In this document: positions 1 to 6,083 of the stretch, in pieces
Layout of the letters: each line of letters starts with the position of its first letter
Position numbering within the stretch: the stretch's first letter is position 1
NCBI GenBank assembly: GCA_029266795.1
Contig: JAQSWE010000196.1
Location: forward strand, 1-8,558
DNA length: 8,558 nt
Direction of reading: 5' to 3'
Origin: Alphaproteobacteria bacterium
GTDB taxonomy: Bacteria > Pseudomonadota > Alphaproteobacteria > Micavibrionales > UBA2020
Notes under the pieces: generated by a model
Seen by the model: the letters and a program-made list of their open reading frames with translations, nothing else
What the model was told of the DNA's origin: nothing
Databases searched by the model: none
Program-made: the position numbers and the translations under genes

Positions 1-2
1 AA

Positions 3-557
3 ATTTTCAAGGCAATATTATTCTGCACGGCTGCAGACCTGCTGTTGTGGAACGTCTATATCCTGATCTTCAACAAGGGCGTGCCGAATATCCGCACCGC
101 GCCCGCCATCCGCCGCCGTATCATCGATGTGCTGAAATCCGACATGGCGAAGAAGGCAAAAGACAAATATATCATCTATGACATGGGCTCCGGCAACGGG
201 CTGCTGACGCGCGAAATCGCCAAGGCCATCCCCGCCGCGACGGTTATCGGTGTCGAGGCGTCACGCCAATGCATCGACTGGTCGGAAAAGATGAAGGCGG
301 CGCAGAACATTCCGAACCTCGGGTATCGCCGCGCAGATTTTTTCGATCATGATTTCGGCGACGCGGATGCGGTGGTGGTGTTTTTGTCGGTCTATGAAAT
401 GGGCAGGGTGGGCGAAAAGCTCATGAAAAACCTGAAACCCGGCACGTTGGTTACTTCCAACCGTTTCCCGCTGCATGGCTGGGAGGTCGAGGAAAAGGTG
501 AAAGTGTTCACACTTTACCCGTTCCAGAAGTATTTCCACGTTTACCACCATCCTTAA
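3..557 (+). CDS. Membrane-anchored class I SAM-dependent methyltransferase, 5'-truncated by window edge
   Basis: The reading frame is open from base 3 with no stop, so the true start probably lies outside the window. A TTG at 45 is possible but has no convincing ribosome binding site. The first visible residues are hydrophobic (AILFCTAADLLLWNVYILIF) and look like a membrane segment. A Rossmann-type methyltransferase fold follows. Motif I reads YDMGSGNGLL, the glycine loop that binds S-adenosylmethionine. About 20 residues later GVEAS supplies the acidic residue after strand 2 that normally contacts the ribose. DADAVVVFLS fits strand 4 and LKPGTLVTSN the strand 5 region. The protein ends about 50 residues after that strand, which is short but usual for small members. 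Substrate cannot be told; the anchor suggests a membrane-associated target. Its stop is one base before the promoter-like motif of the next gene, and no terminator is visible. Confidence 0.75.
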   Translation: MFKAILFCTAADLLLWNVYILIFNKGVPNIRTAPAIRRRIIDVLKSDMAKKAKDKYIIYDMGSGNGLLTREIAKAIPAATVIGVEASRQCIDWSEKMKAAQNIPNLGYRRADFFDHDFGDADAVVVFLSVYEMGRVGEKLMKNLKPGTLVTSNRFPLHGWEVEEKVKVFTLYPFQKYFHVYHHP

Positions 558-558
558 G

Positions 559-583
559 GGAACAGAACAGGCACGGGGTCGTT
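559..583 (+). promoter_or_regulatory. EcfG-type (general stress sigma) promoter motif upstream of the lipoprotein gene
   Basis: GGAAC at 559-563 and CGTT at 580-583 are separated by 16 bases, a full match to the alphaproteobacterial EcfG/RpoE2 consensus (GGAAC, N16-17, CGTT). Transcription would start near 590, just ahead of the Shine-Dalgarno sequence at 596-600, giving a very short leader. The motif is seen directly; its use by an EcfG sigma factor is inference. Confidence 0.6.
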
Positions 584-607
584 AGCGCCTTAACGAGGAG
601 CTATCCC

Positions 608-1126
608 ATGGTAACCAAGACCGGCCTGCGCATGATTAACGTCACCCTGATTTTCGGGCTTTGCGCCATCGCAATGCTGCTGACAGGCTGCACCTCGCAC
701 CCCAAAGTCAACGCGTCTCGCGAAGCCACGCCATTCGAGACCCGCAAGGCGCATGAAGAACAGGCCTGGGCGCGTATCGGCAGCCTGTCACAATCCCGCT
801 GCGGCGTCACGGGCGTTCCTGCGCGTGAAACGGTTGTCGCCCAATCCGCCTGCGTCAGCGACCTCGTCTATAACAATGTCCTGCCGGTTGCCGTGTTCCC
901 CGCGCTGGTACGCGAAACGCGCGATGAAGCGCTCGCCATCGCGAAAACCTATTCGGCGGGAAAAATGATCGCGGCGGAATACCAGTCGCGCTCGGTCGCG
1001 CGCCTGCGCAACTACAAGAACCGCTGGAACATGCTGGCCGCGCAGGAACGCGTGGGTTTCGTGCAAACTGTGCATACGCACCAGCGCAAAGCGCCGCCGC
1101 CGCCGGTCGTCGCCGTCCTTAAATAA
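608..1126 (+). CDS. Small predicted lipoprotein of unknown function
   Basis: This encodes 172 residues. The start is supported by AGGAG at 596-600, seven bases before the ATG. A second ATG at residue 9 has no better site. The N-terminus is a lipoprotein signal: basic residues, a hydrophobic stretch (residues 10-25), then the lipobox L-T-G-C with Cys28 as the predicted lipidated residue. After the cysteine come Thr and Ser with no Asp at +2, so outer-membrane sorting is more likely than inner-membrane retention. The mature part holds two further cysteines about 17 residues apart (around 65 and 82), then a mostly helical, Arg-rich segment and a proline-rich end (KAPPPPVV). I do not recognise the family. 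It stands alone, ends three bases from the convergent creA gene, and has a perfect EcfG-type motif directly upstream, which suggests an envelope protein made under stress. Confidence 0.8.
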   Translation: MVTKTGLRMINVTLIFGLCAIAMLLTGCTSHPKVNASREATPFETRKAHEEQAWARIGSLSQSRCGVTGVPARETVVAQSACVSDLVYNNVLPVAVFPALVRETRDEALAIAKTYSAGKMIAAEYQSRSVARLRNYKNRWNMLAAQERVGFVQTVHTHQRKAPPPPVVAVLK

Positions 1127-1129
1127 ATC

Positions 1130-1633
1130 CTAGTCCAGAACAGGCTTCGCGGGCGCAACGCCATCCCATGTCATGGGAGCGACGACCGAAATCGACGTAT
1201 CGGGCGAGCCTTCGATGATGCGCGTGGTGCGCGCGACATAGACGAGGCTGCCGTTGTCCTGATCGTAAATGCGGTCGATCTGCAGCGACTTGAAGATGAT
1301 CGAGCGGCTTTCGTCGAACACTTCCTCGCCACTCTTGTCGGTATCGATCTTGCCGCTGAAGGTGATCGGGCCGGTCTGAACGCACGATACGCTCGCGAGC
1401 GACGGGTCTTCCGCAAGGCCAAGGCCGCCCTTGATCCCGCCCGTGCGCGGGCGCGCCACATAGCAGGTCACGCCTTTCACTTTCGGGTCGTTAAAGGCCG
1501 TGATGACGATTTTATGGTTGGGTCCGACCAGCTTGAACGCCGTGCTCACCGCGCCGATTTCGCGCGAGTCATCGGCGGCGGCGGGGGCGGCAATCAGGCA
1601 GGAGAGGAGCGCGAGGGCGGAGACGAATTTCAT
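1130..1633 (-). CDS. creA: CreA family periplasmic protein
   Basis: This 167-residue protein closely resembles E. coli CreA as I recall it. Shared blocks include EIGAVSTAFKLVGPNHKIVI, VTCYVARPRTGGIKGGLGLA, and FKSLQIDRIYD followed by EGSPDTSISVV. The chosen ATG at 1633 gives a clean signal peptide (MKFVSALALLSCLIAAPAAA, cleavage near residue 20) and has GGAAGG about six bases upstream. An in-frame start 13 codons earlier only adds polar residues before the signal peptide. Two cysteines (in VTCYV and VSCVQTG) are conserved and may form a disulfide. The molecular function of CreA is not established; in enterobacteria it sits with creBCD, but no sensor kinase or response regulator is seen here. 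It lies 59 bases downstream of ligD on the same strand, so read-through from ku-ligD is possible. No EcfG motif precedes it. Confidence 0.92.
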   Translation of the reverse strand: MKFVSALALLSCLIAAPAAADDSREIGAVSTAFKLVGPNHKIVITAFNDPKVKGVTCYVARPRTGGIKGGLGLAEDPSLASVSCVQTGPITFSGKIDTDKSGEEVFDESRSIIFKSLQIDRIYDQDNGSLVYVARTTRIIEGSPDTSISVVAPMTWDGVAPAKPVLD

Positions 1634-1692
1634 GGCAGACCTTCCAGAGGTTAATTTTCCGGTATTCTGCACCGCTGCGCAGCAAAAAGCAA

Positions 1693-3414
1693 TTAATGCA
1701 ATTTCGGCAGGGATTGCGGGGCGGGCATGATTTTCGCGTCCTTTTTCTTCTTCAGCCGCGCCAGCACGGCATCCATGTCGAATTCGGCAGCGGATTTCAG
1801 TGATTTCAGCTCTTCCCAGCGGATCGGCGTTGCAACCGCCGCACCCTTGCGGGCGCGCACCGAGTAATCGGCGATGGCTGTGGCGGTGTAATCGTTGCGG
1901 AAATAATCGATGAAGATTTTTCCTTTCCGCTTTGCTTTCGACATTGTGGCGATATAGGCATCAGGCACAGCTGCGACCATGCGGTCGGCAAACGATGCGG
2001 CCCATTGCTTGACGACCGCGAGCGCTTTCAGTCGCGCGCGTACATCCATCGCGCCGAGCTTAACGGCCTCGAAATCCACCCCCTCGTCGGGGTCAAGGTC
2101 GAAAATCATCCGCGTCGGATAGTCGATGCGCTTCACGGGGGCGCCCCAGGGATGCATCTCAATCACGCCCATTTGCGCAAGGAAGACGAGCCCCTTCGCA
2201 TCTTCGATGTAAAGATACTCATGCGCATTGCCATTGTGGTTCCACGCGAAGGGCTTGACGTAGTTTTTCATGTAGTCGTCTGGGTTGCGCTGGAAAAAGC
2301 ATTGCGCATCTGCCCCGCTCGGGCAGCGCAGCAGGCTTAAAGGATGCCCCGCGATCTGCCTCAGCATATAGGGCGCGACCTGTCCGTAATATTTGGCGAG
2401 GTCGCCCTTCGTGACATGCACATCTTTGAAAATAACGCGGTCGGGATTTGTGATCCGGACGCCCTGCACCTCCAGCATATCGCCTTTTGCAACGGATTTT
2501 TTTGCGGACTTTGTCGCGGCCTTTTTACCGGTTTTTTCGACGGCTTGTTTTACGGGCATAGCTTCCTCATGAATGACTTGTTTTGGTGTTTTGTCGGAAC
2601 GCAGGCCTTCGAAGGAGGGATGGCGCACATGGCCGTCATCCGTCCATTCCGTGAACGACGCTTCGCACAGTATTTTCGGTTCCACCCATGTCGCGCCGCG
2701 CTTGGCTTGCGTCGTGACGGCGGCGGCCGGCGTTTTGCGGGCGAGGGGCTTTAGCATGTCGAACATCTCTTCCGCATGCCTGTGCGAAAACCCCGTGCCG
2801 CATTTACCGGCATAGGTCAACACGCCGCCGCTGTAATAGCCCAAATGCAGCGCGCCCAGCGCACGGTTTCCCTTCTTCGGGGCTGTGAAGCCGATGATGA
2901 CAAATTCCTGCCGTTTGCTGCATTTCGATTTCAGCCATTCACGCCCGCGGCCCGCCGCGTAGCTCGCATCCGCACGCTTGGATATGATACCCTCCAGACC
3001 GATTTTGCAGGCATTCGAAAGCAGGTCGCCGGAAGAGGTCACATGTTCACTGTAATGCAAAATCTCTTTGGTATTCTTGAGCAACTTCTCCAGCTTCGCC
3101 TTGCGCTGCAGCAGGGGCAGGGCCGAAATATCCTCACCATCCAGTTCGAGCAGGTCGAAAAAATATGCCTGTATTGCACCGGTATTCCCACCGGCACCCA
3201 AGGCCGATTGCAGCGCACCGAATGAGGTACGCCCCTTGTCATCGGTCAGCACTGCCTCGCCATCCAGAACGGCATCCGCGATTTTTAGCTCTGCGAGAGC
3301 GGCTGCGATGGAGGGGAATTTGTCTGTCCAGTCATGGCCATTTCGTGTCAGGATTCGCACCTTTCCTTCCGCGACAAGGCAGATCGAACTTGACTTCATG
3401 AACCCAGTCGTCAC
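1693..3414 (-). CDS. ligD: LigD C-terminal fragment: rest of ligase domain and primase-polymerase domain
   Basis: The frame is 573 codons from a GTG, but the first 11 codons are out of frame with the ancestral protein. Authentic LigD begins near Cys12 (CLVAEGKVRILTRNGHDWTDKF). Ligase motifs follow: LDGEAV (50-55), EGIISKR (141-147) and WLKSK (160-164). An OB-fold (about 168-285) and a lysine-rich linker come next. The polymerase domain (about 312-573) has motif I DLDP (Asp439, Asp441) and motif III in FIDYFRN (Asp503), but only 62 residues separate Asp441 and Asp503 against about 88 in Pseudomonas LigD. The missing segment, at KALAV/VKQWA (465-470), normally holds the GGKGLH motif that binds the incoming nucleotide. 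The only Shine-Dalgarno-like GGAG is about 12 bases before the GTG, so independent translation is doubtful. Without Lys257 this piece could not be adenylated. Confidence 0.8.
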   Translation of the reverse strand: MTTGFMKSSSICLVAEGKVRILTRNGHDWTDKFPSIAAALAELKIADAVLDGEAVLTDDKGRTSFGALQSALGAGGNTGAIQAYFFDLLELDGEDISALPLLQRKAKLEKLLKNTKEILHYSEHVTSSGDLLSNACKIGLEGIISKRADASYAAGRGREWLKSKCSKRQEFVIIGFTAPKKGNRALGALHLGYYSGGVLTYAGKCGTGFSHRHAEEMFDMLKPLARKTPAAAVTTQAKRGATWVEPKILCEASFTEWTDDGHVRHPSFEGLRSDKTPKQVIHEEAMPVKQAVEKTGKKAATKSAKKSVAKGDMLEVQGVRITNPDRVIFKDVHVTKGDLAKYYGQVAPYMLRQIAGHPLSLLRCPSGADAQCFFQRNPDDYMKNYVKPFAWNHNGNAHEYLYIEDAKGLVFLAQMGVIEMHPWGAPVKRIDYPTRMIFDLDPDEGVDFEAVKLGAMDVRARLKALAVVKQWAASFADRMVAAVPDAYIATMSKAKRKGKIFIDYFRNDYTATAIADYSVRARKGAAVATPIRWEELKSLKSAAEFDMDAVLARLKKKKDAKIMPAPQSLPKLH

Positions 3415-4159
3415 CTGCCGGCGGCTCCGTCACCAGCGTCGCCAGCTGAACGGTGCGGAATTTTGCGGCGAGTCTATTCAGGCTTGTCTTGCTTTCTAAC
3501 GCGGGCTTTTTTTTTAAGGCAGCGGATTTTGGCTTTGCCGCCGATTTTTTGTTTCTGGCCCCGCTGCGGCCCCATTCGCGTGTACCGCCCGCAATATCCT
3601 CCATGGTCGATCCTGTGGTGACACTCACCATATTTTCGTCCAGAAGTGTTGAACCGCTCCCGCGTTTCACGGCGATATCATCGTCATCTTTGATGAGCAG
3701 CCAGTTTTCACGTTTTTCATTGTCGCCGCCGCGCATGCGGATCAGATTCCATTTTCCTTTCAACCGCTCGCCATGCAGTTCGAAATGCAGGTGGCCTTTT
3801 TTCAACCCTTTATGCGGATCCTCGATCGGCGTCCAGCTGCCGACATCCCACAGCATCACCGTACCGCCGCCATATTCGCCGGCAGGGATGGTGCCTTCGA
3901 AACTGCCATAGGAAATCGGATGGTCTTCCGTGCGCACGGCGAGGCGCTTGTCGGCGGGGTCGAGGCTCGGCCCCTTGGTCACCGCCCAGCTTTTTAGGAC
4001 GCCGTCCATTTCAAGCCTGAAATCATAATGCAGGCGTGTGGCATCGTGTTTCTGCACGACGAAGCTATTGCCTTTTTTCTTAGCGGCCACGCCGCGCGGT
4101 TCTTTTGTTTTCGAAAAATTGCGCTTCTGGTTATATGTCCGGATATCAAGGCCCGCCAT
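3332..4159 (-). CDS. ligD: LigD N-terminal fragment: 3'-phosphoesterase domain plus start of the ligase domain
   Basis: The frame gives 275 residues, of which the last 16 (after Asp259) are out of frame. The phosphoesterase domain (about residues 15-185) looks intact. His38, His44 and Asp46 (KHDATRLHYDFRLE) and His80 (TEDHPISYGSFEG) match the metal and catalytic residues of Pseudomonas LigD. Later blocks such as GEYGGGTVMLWD and HLHFELHGERLKGKW are also present. A lysine- and alanine-rich linker (about 200-228) joins it to the ligase domain, which begins QLATLVTEPP and reaches the nucleotidylated lysine, Lys257 (HEVKFD), before the frame is lost. The ATG at 4159 follows an AAGG-containing stretch at the ku 3' end, so translation is probably coupled to ku. 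If expressed, this piece could act as a stand-alone 3'-end-cleaning phosphoesterase, an arrangement known in other organisms; here it would be accidental. Confidence 0.85.
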   Translation of the reverse strand: MAGLDIRTYNQKRNFSKTKEPRGVAAKKKGNSFVVQKHDATRLHYDFRLEMDGVLKSWAVTKGPSLDPADKRLAVRTEDHPISYGSFEGTIPAGEYGGGTVMLWDVGSWTPIEDPHKGLKKGHLHFELHGERLKGKWNLIRMRGGDNEKRENWLLIKDDDDIAVKRGSGSTLLDENMVSVTTGSTMEDIAGGTREWGRSGARNKKSAAKPKSAALKKKPALESKTSLNRLAAKFRTVQLATLVTEPPAGDDWVHEVKFDLPCRGRKGANPDTKWP

Positions 4160-4162
4160 GAC

Positions 4163-5026
4163 TTAACCCGCCTTGCGCCGTTTTTTGGTCGCGGTCGTTT
4201 TTTTCGCGACAGGCTTGCGCGCCGCCTTGGCGGCGGTTTTTTTACCACCCGATTGCGCGAGGCTTTTTTTCAATGCGTCCATAATGTTGATGACCTTACC
4301 CGGCTTGACAGGCTCGGCGCCGAGCTTCGGCTTGCGGTGGTGCAGCTTGGCATTGATGATTTCGAGCAGACCCTGCTGGTAGCTATCCTTGAAGGCGCGG
4401 GGGTCGAATTTTTTGGTCTTGCGCTTGATAAGCTCGGCCGCCAAGTCAACCTGTTCCTTATTCACATCCGCATCTTCGGGAATATCACTGAAATATTCAG
4501 ATGCGCGGTTGACTTCGCCAGCATAGCGCAGCGTTTCGAGGATTAGGCCCTTGCCGCAGGCCTTGATCGCCGCGATACGTTCCTTGCCCGCAATCGTCAC
4601 TTGCCCGAGGCCGACTTTTTTTGAACTGCGCAATGAATTGCGCAGCGTTACAAAAGCTTCCTCCGCTACCCGCCCGTCGGGGACAAGATAGTAGGGGCGG
4701 TCGTAATAGATGGGGTCAATATCGTGCATGTCCGTGAATTGCACGAGGTCGATCATGTGCTTGCTTTCGACGCGCAGCTTTTTCAGCTCGTCATCTTCGA
4801 TTTGGATATATTGTCCCTTTTCGTATTCATACCCCTTGACGATATCGCGCGCCTCCACGATATCATCGCCTTCCGTCGTGTTGCTGTAATGGATTCGCTT
4901 GCCGGTCTTACGCTCGATTTTGTGAAGCTTGATTTTTTCAGTCTCGGTGATGGCCGGGTAGAGCCGAACGGGGAAGGTCACAAGTGAAAGGCGGATATGT
5001 CCGTTCCAGAACGCGCGTGCAGCCAT
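4163..5026 (-). CDS. ku: Ku protein, non-homologous end joining
   Basis: This 287-residue protein is a standard bacterial Ku, the homodimeric ring that binds double-strand ends and recruits LigD. Family blocks run in order: AFWNGHIRLSLVTFPVRLYP at the N-terminus, HKIERKTGKRIHY, DIVKGYEYEKGQYI, DPIYYDRPYYLVPD in the bridge region, and VGLGQVTIAGKER with GKGLILETLRYAGEV in the core. The core ends near residue 225. The last 45 residues are a flexible lysine- and alanine-rich tail (KKTAAKAARKPVAKKTTATK and on), a type known in some bacterial Ku proteins to bind DNA and help bridge ends. No core block seems missing, unlike in ligD. The ATG at 5026 is preceded by AAGGGG about eight bases upstream. 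It is first in a leftward ku-ligD operon and has an EcfG-type motif ending about 40 bases upstream. Confidence 0.97.
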   Translation of the reverse strand: MAARAFWNGHIRLSLVTFPVRLYPAITETEKIKLHKIERKTGKRIHYSNTTEGDDIVEARDIVKGYEYEKGQYIQIEDDELKKLRVESKHMIDLVQFTDMHDIDPIYYDRPYYLVPDGRVAEEAFVTLRNSLRSSKKVGLGQVTIAGKERIAAIKACGKGLILETLRYAGEVNRASEYFSDIPEDADVNKEQVDLAAELIKRKTKKFDPRAFKDSYQQGLLEIINAKLHHRKPKLGAEPVKPGKVINIMDALKKSLAQSGGKKTAAKAARKPVAKKTTATKKRRKAG

Positions 5027-5064
5027 GTGGAGGTCCCCTTACTGTTCATAACTCTAGTGCCGCC

Positions 5065-5089
5065 AACATCTTGGAAAGGCTGCGGTTCC
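5065..5089 (-). promoter_or_regulatory. EcfG-type promoter motif upstream of ku-ligD
   Basis: On the minus strand GGAAC (5089-5085) is followed after 16 bases by TGTT (5068-5065). This differs from the EcfG consensus only at the weakly conserved first base of the -10 element. Transcription would start near 5058 and leave a leader of about 30 bases before the ku ATG. NHEJ genes are, as I recall, reported under the general stress sigma factor RpoE2 in Sinorhizobium, which fits. It lies back to back with the promoter motif of the oxidase operon. Confidence 0.55.
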
Positions 5090-5118
5090 GGTGGGTTAAG
5101 CAATTTACTTCATATTCC

Positions 5119-5144
5119 GGAACTTGTTGCCCGTTTGTGCCGTT
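5119..5144 (+). promoter_or_regulatory. EcfG-type promoter motif upstream of the alternative oxidase operon
   Basis: GGAAC (5119-5123) and CGTT (5141-5144) are separated by 17 bases, a full consensus match. The predicted start near 5151 leaves about 35 bases before the ATG at 5186, with GAGGA at 5176-5180 as ribosome binding site. Together with the opposite-facing motif at 5065-5089 it occupies most of the 159-base ku/oxidase intergenic gap. Confidence 0.6.
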
Positions 5145-5185
5145 TGCCGAGAAACCGTCATCACTGTACTCCGGCGAGGATAAAA

Positions 5186-5353
5186 ATGTTTACAGGACAA
5201 CACGGATACGGACTACCACAATCCCGCCTTTCCGCTGCCACCGCAGCTGGCCGCTTCCTTGCTGAAAATAGCCTGAACAAGGACAAGCAGAAAAAGCCAA
5301 GCATCGTGGATGAATTTTGGGAAGACGAAGATCCGCGCGGCCCCCTGAACTGA
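5186..5353 (+). CDS. Small acidic-tailed protein of unknown function, first gene of the oxidase operon
   Basis: This encodes 55 residues. I chose the ATG at 5186 because GAGGA (5176-5180) lies five bases upstream and the predicted transcript starts near 5151. Longer in-frame starts (such as 4997) would run through the promoter region and overlap ku, so they are unlikely. The N-terminal half is Gly/Gln/Ala-rich (MFTGQHGYGLPQSRLSAATA). The middle is lysine-rich (NKDKQKKPS) and the end strongly acidic and aromatic (VDEFWEDEDPRGPLN). There is no signal peptide or membrane segment. I do not recognise a family. Its stop codon overlaps the start of the alternative oxidase (TGATG at 5351-5355), so the two are translationally coupled. 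A role as an accessory or assembly partner of the oxidase is only a guess from position. Confidence 0.65.
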   Translation: MFTGQHGYGLPQSRLSAATAAGRFLAENSLNKDKQKKPSIVDEFWEDEDPRGPLN

Positions 5354-6063
5354 TGGAACCACGCTCCGGAAATCCCGACGACCTGCGCGTCCTGAAAGAC
5401 GTTTCAGGAGCGGAAGAGCACGCTCAAGGCGCGCCCGCCAACGCCCATCACAACCCCGAAGATTTGAACGACCGCGTGGCGCTGGCCCTGACCAAGCTCC
5501 TGCGGTTCATCGCCGATGCCTTTTTCAAGAAACGCTACGGCCACCGCGCCGTCGTGCTCGAAACCGTTGCCGCCGTGCCGGGGATGGTCGGCGGGATGCT
5601 GCAGCACATGAAATGCCTGCGCCGCATGACCGACGATTACGGCTGGATCAAGACGCTGCTGGACGAGGCGGAGAACGAGCGGATGCACCTGATGACCTTC
5701 ATCGCGGTTGCCCAGCCGAACGGTTTCGAGCGTTTCCTGATCCTGATGGCGCAGGGGATATTTTTTAACAGCTTTTTTATCCTTTACCTTGTTTCCCCCC
5801 GCACGGCGCATCGGCTGGTCGGATATTTCGAGGAAGAGGCGGTTGTCAGCTATACTGCCTATCTTGCCGAAATTGATGCCGGACGTCATGAAAATATCGC
5901 CGCACCCCCGGTTGCCATCGAATACTGGGGCTTGCCTGCCGATGCGCGCCTGCGCGACGTCATCATCGTCATCCGCGCCGATGAAGCCCGTCACCGCAAC
6001 GTCAATCATCATTTCGCGGACGCGCTTTCCGCCTCTGGCAAAAAGCACCAATTGACGGTATGA
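5353..6063 (+). CDS. aox: Alternative oxidase (cyanide-insensitive ubiquinol oxidase)
   Basis: This 236-residue protein is a di-iron alternative oxidase, which oxidises ubiquinol and reduces oxygen to water at the inner face of the cytoplasmic membrane without pumping protons. All ligand motifs are present: Glu70 in LETVAAVPGMVGG, Glu109 and His112 in EAENERMHLM, the Glu160-162 cluster in GYFEEEAVVSYT, and Glu211 with His214 in RADEARHRNVNHH. The hydrophobic segment between (about 127-147) fits the monotopic membrane-binding helices. The N-terminus (about 40 polar residues) is short compared with the mitochondrial form. Start choice: the ATG at 5353 overlaps the preceding stop (TGATG); an in-frame TTG at 5317 lies inside the upstream gene and is unlikely. 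The enzyme would keep electron flow going when cytochrome oxidases are blocked and limit reactive oxygen. The EcfG-type motif upstream supports stress control. Confidence 0.95.
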   Translation: MEPRSGNPDDLRVLKDVSGAEEHAQGAPANAHHNPEDLNDRVALALTKLLRFIADAFFKKRYGHRAVVLETVAAVPGMVGGMLQHMKCLRRMTDDYGWIKTLLDEAENERMHLMTFIAVAQPNGFERFLILMAQGIFFNSFFILYLVSPRTAHRLVGYFEEEAVVSYTAYLAEIDAGRHENIAAPPVAIEYWGLPADARLRDVIIVIRADEARHRNVNHHFADALSASGKKHQLTV

Positions 6064-6083
6064 CTAAGGCAAAGGAAGCCGCC

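Larger units (their letters stand above)
1693..4159 (-). pseudogene. ligD: DNA ligase D (PE-LIG-POL), broken by a frameshift and carrying a second in-frame catalytic deletion
   Basis: Taken together, the two overlapping frames give one LigD in the usual order: phosphoesterase, ATP-dependent ligase, primase-polymerase. About 822 codons are present against roughly 840 in Pseudomonas LigD. The gene would seal NHEJ breaks with Ku, whose gene ends three bases upstream. Two lesions are visible against the remembered family sequence. First, after the motif I sequence VHEVKFD the expected Gly-Tyr-Arg and two more residues are replaced by a single base (3382), a net loss of about 14 bases that shifts the frame. 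Second, about 26 residues with the polymerase GGKGLH motif are absent near 2010-2020, in frame. Either alone should inactivate its domain, so I call it a pseudogene. An assembly error remains possible. The two halves are described separately. Confidence 0.75.

Noticed and set aside
1674..1683. Perfect palindrome GCTGCGCAGC between ligD and creA as a terminator
   Set aside because: On the minus strand, where ligD is transcribed, the T run lies before the palindrome and not after it, so it does not form an intrinsic terminator for ligD.
1640..1692. Sigma-70-like promoter for creA (TTGCTT, 17 bases, CAGAAT on the minus strand)
   Set aside because: Only about 3 of 6 and 4 of 6 bases match; this is no better than chance.
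3332..3414. Programmed frameshift joining the two ligD frames
   Set aside because: A simple slip would still lack the Gly-Tyr-Arg residues of motif I, and no slippery site lies at the junction, so a deletion fits better.
4997..5353. Longer 118-codon version of the small oxidase-operon protein
   Set aside because: It would begin inside ku, run through both promoter motifs and lack a Shine-Dalgarno sequence; the ATG at 5186 has a good one.
5404..6051. Minus-strand open frame (215 codons) opposite the alternative oxidase
   Set aside because: The plus strand encodes a clear full oxidase; the antisense frame resembles nothing known and is a GC-skew shadow.
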